From: UBA5760 sp964649385
GTDB lineage: Bacteria; Chloroflexota; Dehalococcoidia; Dehalococcoidales; UBA5760
Reading direction: 5' to 3'
Length of the DNA: 13,150 nt
NCBI GenBank assembly: GCA_964649385.1
Contig: CAZYRA010000024.1
Coordinates: 1-13,150 of the forward strand
Shown: piece after piece, positions 1 through 6,684 of the stretch
Position numbering within the stretch: the first letter of the stretch is position 1
Layout of the letters: the number at the start of each line of letters is the position of its first letter
Notes under the pieces: generated by a model
What the model saw: the letters and a program-made list of their open reading frames with translations, nothing else
Database searches by the model: none
What the model was told of the DNA's origin: nothing
Program-made: the position numbers and the translations under genes

Positions 1-273
1 AGCTACGGCATCTGCCCCGTACAGGAGTGCCTGCTTCATTGCTTCCGCTAGTTTCATTGCCTCCCGGGCAATCTTCTCCGCTTCGATAACCCGTTCGTTG
101 GCATTTTTCATAGCTTCGCTGACAGCTATTTCTACCGCTGTTTGCGCCTCTGCTGCGGCCTTTCTGGCTTGGGAGGCGGCTTCATCAGCTAACTTAATGC
201 TTCCCTCAATCTCATCGAGTATTTGGGGTAAAGGCTTGGTCATAATGTTCCTGGTTTCACTGCTATCAGTCAA
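1..273 (-). CDS. Partial Ala/Glu-rich coiled-coil protein, N-terminal 91 residues (divergent paralogue of the 530-1459 protein)
   Basis: This reading frame is open to the window edge for 91 codons without a stop; its C-terminus lies outside. I chose a TTG start at 273 because AAGGAGG (core 280-284) lies six bases upstream. An in-frame ATG at 279 would touch that site, and another in-frame ATG is at 243. Residues 15-19 read PLPQI, followed by LDEIEGSIK. This matches PLPEI and LDEMDRSIR near the N-terminus of the plus-strand protein that starts at 530, so the two are paralogues. The rest is Ala/Glu/Lys-rich, predicted to be one long helix or coiled coil. No enzymatic motif is seen. By analogy with its relative it may end in a membrane anchor, but that part is not visible. 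Function unknown; possibly a scaffold. The reading frame and the homology to its neighbour are the secure parts. Confidence 0.8.
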   Translation of the reverse strand, partial: MTDSSETRNIMTKPLPQILDEIEGSIKLADEAASQARKAAAEAQTAVEIAVSEAMKNANERVIEAEKIAREAMKLAEAMKQALLYGADAVA

Positions 274-375
274 TTTCATCCTCCTTTTAGCTATCTGCCC
301 GGTACAGCCATTAGTCTATATTCACAAATTATCCGAATAATGGCAACTACGATAAGCCAGCTTCAGGCATACATC

Positions 376-405
376 TTGACATTACCCCTTTAATGGCACT
401 AAAAT
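376..405 (+). promoter_or_regulatory. Sigma-70-type promoter for the coiled-coil/cyclase/phosphodiesterase operon
   Basis: A perfect -35 box TTGACA (376-381) is followed by an 18-base spacer and a -10 box TAAAAT (400-405). Transcription would start near 412 and leave a leader of about 118 bases before the ATG at 530. It lies in the 256-base gap between the divergent coiled-coil genes. I found no equally good promoter for the minus-strand gene in this gap. Confidence 0.6.
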
Positions 406-423
406 CAACCCCAGTATTTAAGT

Positions 424-453
424 GTAATTAGCAATCTAATTACGGTTAATTAG
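424..453. promoter_or_regulatory. Perfect 8-bp inverted repeat plus an extra half-site, operator-like
   Basis: GTAATTAG (424-431) and CTAATTAC (436-443) form a perfect inverted repeat with a four-base centre, CAAT. A third TAATTAG copy follows at 447-453. The element lies roughly 12-40 bases downstream of the predicted start site of the plus-strand promoter and between two divergent paralogues. It is well placed to be a repressor or transcription factor operator. It has no T-run, so it does not look like a terminator. The binding protein is unknown. Confidence 0.45.
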
Positions 454-529
454 TATCGGTCGGGCTCACAGTGTTTTACCATAGACTGCTTCAATAGTCA
501 AAATAGTGCTGAAGTAGGAGGTTTAAGAT

Positions 530-1459
530 ATGGCTAATGAAAACACTAATGCTGATACAGAAGAAATGGTAGATACCCCTGAGATATATACCAGGCCGCT
601 TCCGGAAATTCTCGATGAGATGGACCGCAGCATTCGATCCGCTACCGGCGCGGCGCGTCAGGCCGTCCTGGCAGCCCAGGAAGCGAAGGGGGCCGAAGAG
701 GCGGCTACCTCAGCGGCCCGGGAAGCCGGTATTGCCGCCAGAGAGACTGCTGAATTAGCCAAGAAGACATCCGAGGCGGCCGCTGATGCCGCCTCCCAAA
801 AAGCGGAACAGGCGGCTAAAGAAGCTAAGAAGGCGGAAGAGGCGGCGACCAACGCTTCTGCGGATGCGGCAAAGCGGGTCCAGGAAGCTAAAATGGCAAC
901 CCAGGAAATAGCTGCCGAAGCCGTTATGAAGGTGGAGCAGGCCTTAAGAGAAGCCAAACTGGTGGAAGAAAGTGCTATCACCGCATCGCAGGAGGCCCTC
1001 AAAAAAACCGAGGCGGTCCGTAAAGCCTCGGAAGAGGCAACGGCGGACGTTATTGGCAGGGCGGAGCAGACCATAAAGGAAGTGAGACTGGCCGAAGAAA
1101 ACACCCTGGCCGCTTCTCAGAATGCCCTGAGAAGAGCCGAGGACATTCGGAAAGCCACGGAAGAAGCAATGGCAGCTGCTATTTGCAGGGTGGAGCAGGC
1201 CATGAATGAAGCGAAGCTAACCGAAGAAAATAACCTGAACGCTTCCCGGGATGCCCTGAAAAAAGCCGAGGAATCAATGCTGGCTGCCCAAAAGGCATCC
1301 GAGGCGGCGACAGCTTCTATGGAAGAGGTTAAATCCGAGAAAATGATCAAGAGAATACTATCTTCACGGCAGTTTATTAATTTTTTACTGATAATAATTA
1401 TTGTTGCCGTGATGGCAGCGGTAGGCATCAGCCTGGGATTGAGCCTGCTTGCTCCGTAG
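530..1459 (+). CDS. Tail-anchored Ala/Glu/Lys-rich coiled-coil protein with 43-residue repeats
   Basis: The protein has 309 residues; the ATG is preceded by GGAGG at eight bases. Residues 1-22 are acidic. A short PLPEI-LDEMDR segment at 23-33 is shared with the divergent neighbour at the window start. Residues about 35-270 are extremely rich in Ala, Glu, Lys and Arg with no proline or glycine clusters, so a long continuous helix or coiled coil is predicted. From about residue 88 to 260 the sequence repeats every 43 residues; an NAS/TAS-x-x-AL-(K/R)-(K/R) signature recurs near 108, 151, 194 and 237. A Lys/Arg-rich stretch (271-280) precedes one hydrophobic segment at about 282-305, so the rod is probably cytoplasmic and anchored by its C-terminus. 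No catalytic motif. The cyclase gene starts 36 bases downstream, suggesting an operon. A scaffold or oligomerisation role is inference. Membrane topology is more secure than function. Confidence 0.85.
   Translation: MANENTNADTEEMVDTPEIYTRPLPEILDEMDRSIRSATGAARQAVLAAQEAKGAEEAATSAAREAGIAARETAELAKKTSEAAADAASQKAEQAAKEAKKAEEAATNASADAAKRVQEAKMATQEIAAEAVMKVEQALREAKLVEESAITASQEALKKTEAVRKASEEATADVIGRAEQTIKEVRLAEENTLAASQNALRRAEDIRKATEEAMAAAICRVEQAMNEAKLTEENNLNASRDALKKAEESMLAAQKASEAATASMEEVKSEKMIKRILSSRQFINFLLIIIIVAVMAAVGISLGLSLLAP
791..1306 (+). repeat. Four degenerate 129-bp tandem repeats inside the coiled-coil gene
   Basis: Four units begin near 791, 920, 1049 and 1178. Each encodes 43 residues with recurring anchors: a (V/A)EQ motif, an EE pair ten residues later, an AS-x-x-AL-KK/RR motif and an EEA end in the central units. 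The three later units are clearly related at the protein level and only partly at the DNA level, pointing to an old duplication now diverged. A period of 43 is not a multiple of seven; a mix of heptads and hendecads would fit it. Confidence 0.7.
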
Positions 1460-1495
1460 CCGTGGGGGCGATTACTAGTCGAATAGGGAGTGAAA

Positions 1496-2284
1496 ATGGG
1501 TAGAATCGAACTGGAAGGACAACAGAAAGTCGTTACCGCAGCGGGGAAACAGGCTAGCATCAGATTGATAACCAGCGAGCAATTTAGCCGGTTCAATCCT
1601 GACGTGCTTGGTCTGGGAGACATAAGCCTGCGCTCCTCACAGACGGAAGCACTGGCGGCCATATTCGACCTGGCCGGGTTCACCAATTTCTGCTGTCGGG
1701 TCGATCCGCATCTCTGCGTCCCCGAATATCTCAGTCAGTTTCTCGACTGGCTGTTTACCGAGCTTAAGACCGGGTTTGTTAAGGAGAGCACTGACGAAGG
1801 TGAAGTACTATGGTCGGGGCTGCCGTTCCTGGCCAAGTATCTGGGCGACGGGGTGCTGTTTTTGTGGGATACCCGGGATATGGGCGGCGCTGAAATCTGC
1901 AACGTGGTTACCTCACTCTGGGAGATTTGTGCCAATTACCGCCTGATCTTCTACCCCAAGATTCGGAAGATAACCACTCAGCCTCCAGAGGTGCTTCGCT
2001 GCGGGATAGCCCGGGGCACCGTGTTCTCGGTGGGTAACGGTGAGGATTTCGTCGGGTCGTGTATCAATATTGCCTCCCGATTACAGAAATTGAGTTCGCT
2101 GACTTTCTGTCTCTCGCGCCGCGGGTTCGATATCGAGAAATGCATGCCGGCCGAAACCTCGGCCAAGTACTTACTGAAGTCGGTTGCCCTGCGCGGCATT
2201 GGCGAGGACGAGCTGGTATGGGTACGCAAAGAGGAATTTGTCGAGCTCAATGACGAGGACAAGGCATTGTTCAAGACCCCCTGA
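1496..2284 (+). CDS. Class III adenylate cyclase-like protein
   Basis: A predicted 262-residue soluble protein. I chose the ATG at 1496 because AGGGAG (1485-1490) lies five bases upstream; the GTG at 1490 would overlap that site. The class III nucleotidyl cyclase fold is recognised from FDLAGF (57-62), KYLGDG (114-119), RCGIARG (168-174) and FVGSCINIASRL (185-196). The metal-binding aspartates are D58 and D118. K114 and D184 (seven residues before N191) fit the adenine-recognition pair of adenylate cyclases. N191 and R195 fit the transition-state pair. All six key positions are therefore filled in one chain, which predicts an active homodimer making cAMP from ATP. An N-terminal segment of about 50 residues has no recognised domain. 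It lies between a membrane-anchored coiled-coil gene and a phosphodiesterase-like gene, in the same direction. Cyclase family is confident; adenine rather than guanine preference is inferred from K114/D184. Confidence 0.85.
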   Translation: MGRIELEGQQKVVTAAGKQASIRLITSEQFSRFNPDVLGLGDISLRSSQTEALAAIFDLAGFTNFCCRVDPHLCVPEYLSQFLDWLFTELKTGFVKESTDEGEVLWSGLPFLAKYLGDGVLFLWDTRDMGGAEICNVVTSLWEICANYRLIFYPKIRKITTQPPEVLRCGIARGTVFSVGNGEDFVGSCINIASRLQKLSSLTFCLSRRGFDIEKCMPAETSAKYLLKSVALRGIGEDELVWVRKEEFVELNDEDKALFKTP

Positions 2285-2410
2285 CCATACCTTAACATAC
2301 GTGCCGGTCCTCAATCCGGGCAGATGGATAGGGGCAAATTTGTGGAGGAGAATTCTACAGAGCCGAGGTCACTGGCCCAAGCGTAGTGACGTTATGGGAT
2401 AGAATAGTTA

Positions 2411-3187
2411 ATGATAATAAGGTTTTTAGGCGCACACAATGAGGAATCGAGTACCACCGGACTGTCATCGGTTTTGATTGATGATATTCTGGCGATAGAC
2501 GCCGGCAGTCTGGCATCAAGATTATCCTTTGCCGAGCAGGAAAAGATTAAGGCAATTCTACTCTCTCACGGGCACTATGACCACATCAGGGACATTCCGG
2601 CTTTTGCCTTCAGCAATTCTCAGCGCCTTACCAGGGTGCTGGCTACGGAAAAAACCTTGGAGATTCTTATCTCACACCTGCTCGATGGCTTGATATATCC
2701 CCGGTTTGCCGGTACCGATTCCTTTCTAAAACGACCGGCCATTGAGCCATGTCGATTGGAAGTCCTCCGCCCGCAGGAAATCGAGGGGTATCGTGTTCTG
2801 CCGTTACCCATGAACCACCCGCTTGAAACCATCGGTTTCAGTATTACCGCTCCGGACGGGAAGAACATTCTATACTTCAACGACACCGGTCCCGGTCTCC
2901 ATGAGGTGTGGCGGCAAATTGATTCCCGACCGCAGCTTCTCATCATCGATACCACCTATCCCAATCGTCTGGAGCAATTTGCCTGGGACGCCGGGCACCT
3001 CTGCCCGAAAATGCTAACCGGGGAACTGGATGCCTTCGATAAGTGTAAGGGTTACCTGCCCCAAGTTGTCCTGATGCACCTAAGCCCGAGATACGAAGAT
3101 GAGATTAGAGAGGAAGTGTCTCAGACAGCCACCGAGTTAGGCATCACGATACGTATGGCTCGTGAGGGTGACCTGATAATCATATAG
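2411..3187 (+). CDS. Metallo-beta-lactamase-fold cyclic-nucleotide phosphodiesterase (class II-like)
   Basis: A 258-residue soluble protein. The ATG is the natural start because the first beta strand (MIIRFLG) begins there, although no strong ribosome binding site precedes it. Metal ligands are H53, H55, D57 and H58 in SHGHYDH, then H136 (MNHP), D158 (FNDTGPG), H196 (DAGHL) and H223 (LMHLSPRYEDEI). The order NDTGP, TTYPNRLE, GHLCP and H-L-x-P-R-x-x-x-E-I matches, from memory, bacterial proteins annotated as 3',5'-cyclic-nucleotide phosphodiesterases of class II. The classic HxHLDH is HGHYDH here. It would hydrolyse cAMP or a similar nucleotide to the 5' monophosphate. It follows the cyclase gene in the same direction after 126 bases with no visible terminator, so synthase and hydrolase may be co-expressed. 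Alternative: another MBL-fold phosphodiesterase such as an RNase Z or PhnP relative. Fold is near certain, substrate probable. Confidence 0.78.
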   Translation: MIIRFLGAHNEESSTTGLSSVLIDDILAIDAGSLASRLSFAEQEKIKAILLSHGHYDHIRDIPAFAFSNSQRLTRVLATEKTLEILISHLLDGLIYPRFAGTDSFLKRPAIEPCRLEVLRPQEIEGYRVLPLPMNHPLETIGFSITAPDGKNILYFNDTGPGLHEVWRQIDSRPQLLIIDTTYPNRLEQFAWDAGHLCPKMLTGELDAFDKCKGYLPQVVLMHLSPRYEDEIREEVSQTATELGITIRMAREGDLIII

Positions 3188-3297
3188 GAAACTTTGCTAT
3201 TTAGGTATCGTAACCGGGTTAATGAACCGGGGGGATGAGCCTGAGTGGCTTCGTCTCCGTATTATCGACAACGAAGGATATTAATAGACAAAACGGA

Positions 3298-6252
3298 TCA
3301 GTATTGTTCGAGAAGTCGAGTATTGGCGAGTTCCTCAATACCCTCTCGAAACATTCTGTTGATTTCTAATTGCCTCTGAAATTCCTGCTTCGAAATGCGA
3401 AGTACAACAGCATTTCCAGCAATACTCGCTGTGGGCATTCCACCTTTGAGGGCAGAAATTTCCCCCACGACGCCCCCTGTTTTGACCGTTATTGGCTCTT
3501 TATCCTTCATGAGGAGTCTGCCGTCTTTATACACGAAAAGAGATCCGCTTAAGACGAGATAGACACTATCGCTTTCCTGGCCCTGAGTAATAAGGTTATT
3601 CCGACGTTTGGCTTCCTGCAATTGAACGAGTTCTGGATGATCTCTAGCTAAGCCTATCATCACCTTCGTCAATTTCTGATCGATGCACTTCGGCTGCCTT
3701 GCGGCGGCTTCCTGCTGTTGAATCTCCCACGCACGTACCTTCTCTAAGCAGACAAGAATGCAAGGGTCTCCTTCCTCGAGTTGCCTGCGCTCTCGTGTAA
3801 GCCTTCCATCAAACCTCCGTCCCATTAACCGGAACGAGTTTGGGATATCTCCTTCTCCCAGAGAAAACTGGTAGTCTGTTGTTGAGTAGGGGAGGAACTC
3901 AATGAATACTGGATGAGTATGTCTTTTGCCGTCTGGACCGATCATCTCTCTCTTTCCGGCGTGTATAAGCCCATGATTATTGATCAGATCGCCTACATCG
4001 AGTGTTCCCGAGCCAAACTGATACGGACTGCCAAAAAAAGTTTCATTGTAGAAACCATCACAGAACTCTACCTTTCCTCTTTTACCATCATATAGGAATG
4101 ACATGGTATGTTCTTCAACTAAGCTCAACAGTTGGATCGATAAGATATTTTCTCCATTTGGCCCTGTGTTTGGAATCTTGGGTATTCCACCACCCTTTAC
4201 TGGAGTGTGTTCAATCGGCCGCCATTTTCCATTTGCAGGGTCTTTTGGCTCAACCATGGTTATTGTACCATCTTCGTAAGTCACTCGAATTTTGGCATTC
4301 TCGAGTTCGTACTTAGTCAACGGCCGACCTGACCGGAATTCCTCGAGGCTATATTTTCTTTCAATGGGAGTCGGATCTTTTATTGATAACCGATCGGGAT
4401 GGTACTTCTCCTTTATGCTGATCGAATCCACGTAGACTGAGACGTGTCCTCCACGGAGCTGATAGCGTATGAATTCAGGAATTTCTACTGAAGTAATCCG
4501 GCGGAATCCTTCCTGATCTCCGTGATCCAGGCACCCTATTGCGTCTCTCATCTTCCCAATAACCTGCATCTGTTGGTAGTGGGTAAAGAGGGCACCATTC
4601 AGGTACATAGTCTCTCTGCAATCCCCGGTTCGCATAATTAGACAGGCCGTTAGATCGGTGATTGACCGCGTTCCTTTTCGCATATCCCGGTCTATTCCCG
4701 AGAGGGCGATCAGTCCATCAGATCGTATATTGAATTCGTGGTGAGCCGGAGATTGGAGGTCCTGAAGTTCTCCGACACCCAAGCTTTCTCCGACCATTTC
4801 TTGAATCAATGCGATCACAGCCTTTGGCTGACTCTGCTCTCCTGGTTTTAGTGCCTTGATGACCTTCTCTTCGACGATGTTATGTATATCCTCCTGCACA
4901 TGCCTGTTGATCGTCAAATCGGGTACCCGAGACCCTGTCCGGCCAATGCCTCCCGGAATGTATTGAGGAACAAGGTTACCGGTCAGTGTCCGGAAGTTGA
5001 TGGTCTTCTTGAGGAATATCCTTTCGGGATCCTTTGGTTTGGCCTCTGCGAGTATTTTGTATCCCTCATTAAGTGCTTTGCCTTTCGTTTTTCCTCCCGC
5101 TATGAAACGCCTTTTCCCTGCGTCGAGTTCAACAAGGATAGCGTTCATTATCTCGAGGCTGCATTCGAGTTTCTTAGTCTTTTCGCCTTGAGTCTGTTTA
5201 ATCTCGCGTTCCTTTACATACTGATTCCTGATTCTCTCGAGGCGGTTCATGGTATTAACAAGCTTAAACTCGGCATCCACAGTAGCAAAGACCCTTGCAA
5301 GAATCGGCTGAATCTCTGCCATCCTTCTGAATTGACTGAAGGCAAGCTGGAGTTCTCCGGCGTGGGTCCAGTAGTTAAGAGACTCGCTGCCCCCTTCCAT
5401 TTCGAGTGCAATTTTTACGAGGACCGTCTGACTTTCAATTTCCTGTTCCAGCTTCCTGATCTGTTCTTCTATCTGCCTTAGGCTTGCCACTTCCTGTTCA
5501 GATAATACTCCTGGCCTTTGCCTGTCTAAGAGATATGCCTTATCAGCGAGCAGGTCTATTCTTTGTTCGATTGTTCGCATCATCCAGCCGAGTCCAGGGA
5601 AAGAGGCCCCATCATTATGAAATCCTTGGCGATAGACCTGTCTGACTTTTTCTAAGGTGAGCTTTCGCAGGTTTTGGAGCTGGTCTATAGTTATGGTCTT
5701 CACATCAATCTCAGGGAAATGTTTCTGGAATTGCACCTTACATTTACTATCAGCTCTGTTGATATCTCCTTCCGCCTCCTCCAGTACCTGGGCAAATTGT
5801 TCTACACTCATCATCTGGTTGGTATAGGTATCTCCCAATGCTCCCCATACTAGACTATTTTCGCCTCCTTCAGCTATGAGTTTTCTGCACTCCTCGATGG
5901 CATCCGTTGTTCTGTTGACTTTGTTGAGGGCGAGGATATAGAACTCTCGCGCTCTTGGTATGTTTTGGAAAACCTCATTCTGAGATTCTTCGTAGAGTCG
6001 TATCTCGTTTTCTGGAGAGCTGAGTAGACGAAATCGATTGGAGATCTCCAAGAGTTCTGTCTCTGTCCACCGATCAGGCCCTGACCCTTCCTCAAAAACG
6101 AGCGCCTCAAGACTCTCAATGCTATTGGCTTTCTCTAATTCGATTTGGAAAACATACTCGCGGAGGACTTCCTTTTTACTTTGTTCATAGACCTCTTGGA
6201 GATCTGCCTTGGCGAGGGCGTGGAAAGTTCTAACTGTAGAGTTTCTATCCAT
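3298..6252 (-). CDS. Large multidomain protein: helical/TPR-like region, coiled coil, transglutaminase-like domain, C-terminal cyclic-nucleotide-binding-like domain
   Basis: Predicted 984 residues from the ATG at 6252; a TTG at 6270 would add six. No hydrophobic segment, so cytoplasmic. Residues about 100-146 (REFYILALNKVNR to LGDTYTNQ) look like a TPR or TRAFs-binding-type helical segment. Residues about 229-284 and 330-365 have coiled-coil character. Residues about 525-630 carry a transglutaminase-like signature: GDCRE with C545, GGHVSVYVD with H603 and KDPTP with D626. This is the spacing of a Cys-His-Asp triad in the transglutaminase/papain-like superfamily, so a protease, amidase or cross-linking activity is possible. 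Residues about 630-845 are unrecognised. Residues about 879-959 fit a cyclic-nucleotide-binding fold (ITQGQESDSVYLVLSGSLFV, then VVGEISALKGG), but the phosphate-binding Arg is replaced near P940. It is convergent with the cyclase/phosphodiesterase operon and looks AT-richer than the right-hand genes. Best guess: a second-messenger-responsive effector. Architecture is moderately sure, function speculative. Confidence 0.8.
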   Translation of the reverse strand: MDRNSTVRTFHALAKADLQEVYEQSKKEVLREYVFQIELEKANSIESLEALVFEEGSGPDRWTETELLEISNRFRLLSSPENEIRLYEESQNEVFQNIPRAREFYILALNKVNRTTDAIEECRKLIAEGGENSLVWGALGDTYTNQMMSVEQFAQVLEEAEGDINRADSKCKVQFQKHFPEIDVKTITIDQLQNLRKLTLEKVRQVYRQGFHNDGASFPGLGWMMRTIEQRIDLLADKAYLLDRQRPGVLSEQEVASLRQIEEQIRKLEQEIESQTVLVKIALEMEGGSESLNYWTHAGELQLAFSQFRRMAEIQPILARVFATVDAEFKLVNTMNRLERIRNQYVKEREIKQTQGEKTKKLECSLEIMNAILVELDAGKRRFIAGGKTKGKALNEGYKILAEAKPKDPERIFLKKTINFRTLTGNLVPQYIPGGIGRTGSRVPDLTINRHVQEDIHNIVEEKVIKALKPGEQSQPKAVIALIQEMVGESLGVGELQDLQSPAHHEFNIRSDGLIALSGIDRDMRKGTRSITDLTACLIMRTGDCRETMYLNGALFTHYQQMQVIGKMRDAIGCLDHGDQEGFRRITSVEIPEFIRYQLRGGHVSVYVDSISIKEKYHPDRLSIKDPTPIERKYSLEEFRSGRPLTKYELENAKIRVTYEDGTITMVEPKDPANGKWRPIEHTPVKGGGIPKIPNTGPNGENILSIQLLSLVEEHTMSFLYDGKRGKVEFCDGFYNETFFGSPYQFGSGTLDVGDLINNHGLIHAGKREMIGPDGKRHTHPVFIEFLPYSTTDYQFSLGEGDIPNSFRLMGRRFDGRLTRERRQLEEGDPCILVCLEKVRAWEIQQQEAAARQPKCIDQKLTKVMIGLARDHPELVQLQEAKRRNNLITQGQESDSVYLVLSGSLFVYKDGRLLMKDKEPITVKTGGVVGEISALKGGMPTASIAGNAVVLRISKQEFQRQLEINRMFREGIEELANTRLLEQY

Positions 6253-6254
6253 TG

Positions 6255-6332
6255 TTAGTATGTCGCACAACTCAGGGAAGGGATTGGCATGGCCCTTTCT
6301 CTATTTTCAACCCCGCACTTTGGGCATTTCAT
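6255..6332 (-). CDS. Short ORF (25 codons) with a CPKC zinc-ribbon half motif, leader or split N-terminus of the large gene
   Basis: ATG at 6332 has GAGG (6340-6343) seven bases upstream. The peptide begins MKCPKCGVENRERA, typical of the first half of an N-terminal zinc ribbon, then runs to a TAA at 6255-6257. That stop is two bases before the ATG of the large gene at 6252. It could be a translationally coupled leader. Alternatively it is the true N-terminus of the large protein, separated by a frameshift: the frame of the large gene stays open upstream for 11 codons beyond the TTG, to a TAG. The second CxxC pair of a full zinc ribbon is missing here; only C21 follows. The large gene itself has no ribosome binding site at its own start, which makes this site meaningful. 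Confidence 0.45.
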   Translation of the reverse strand: MKCPKCGVENRERAMPIPSLSCATY

Positions 6333-6612
6333 TTACAAACCTCATAGATAGGGATATTTGTCTGGCGTTTGAATTGGACTCATCAGAATCAATAATCTAT
6401 GGTCGTTCAATTTTTGATACTCGCTGGACTTGCTAGACTTTAAGGTTATTATGCCATCAAGGTCTGATATAGGCAATATCGTGTTCAATGGCCCTTCGTT
6501 AACAAAATCGAGAAATGTTTTTCTTTGCATTCATTGTCTATATTGACCTGTCCGCAATGATCATACCATCTTCTTAGTTTTTAGCGAAAATGGCTGTCTT
6601 CGTTACACCCGC
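6333..6612. other. Gene-poor spacer between divergent genes
   Basis: About 280 bases between the short minus-strand ORF and the plus-strand promoter. It is AT-rich. The only sizable ORF (minus strand, 6342-6530) has no ribosome binding site and no recognisable motif, so I do not call it. A possible minus-strand promoter for the large gene is TTGCCT (6471-6476) with a 17-base spacer to CATAAT (6448-6453). It is weaker than the plus-strand promoter. I see no RNA gene or repeat here. Confidence 0.35.
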
Positions 6613-6641
6613 TTGACAGGGACACTCAACCTCACTATAAT
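6613..6641 (+). promoter_or_regulatory. Perfect consensus sigma-70-type promoter of the acetate-transporter-like gene
   Basis: TTGACA (6613-6618), a 17-base spacer and TATAAT (6636-6641) match the consensus at every position. Transcription would start near 6648, about 37 bases before the GTG start, with AAGGAGG at 6669-6675 in the short leader. No obvious inverted repeat overlaps it, so the gene may be strongly and constitutively transcribed. Confidence 0.75.
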
Positions 6642-6684
6642 GCGTGGAATTAACATGGTCTCTATATCAAGGAGGTTTTGAATC

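Noticed and set aside
658..1686. Long antisense ORFs opposite the coiled-coil gene (658-1104 and 1117-1686, minus strand)
   Set aside because: They are Ala/Ser-rich mirror images of the A/E/K-rich coding frame and have no ribosome site or domain.
3211..3264. Possible bidirectional terminator between the phosphodiesterase-like gene and the large convergent gene
   Set aside because: Two imperfect hairpins (CCGGGTT/AACCGG with a bulge; GATGAGCC/GGCTTCGTC with a bulge) are present but no T-run follows on either strand.
6253..6270. TTG at 6270 as start of the large minus-strand gene
   Set aside because: It has no ribosome binding site, and the ATG at 6252 directly follows the stop of the short upstream ORF, which suits coupling; TTG cannot be fully excluded.
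6342..6530. 62-codon minus-strand ORF in the gene-poor spacer
   Set aside because: No ribosome binding site, no recognisable motif, and a length expected by chance in AT-rich DNA.
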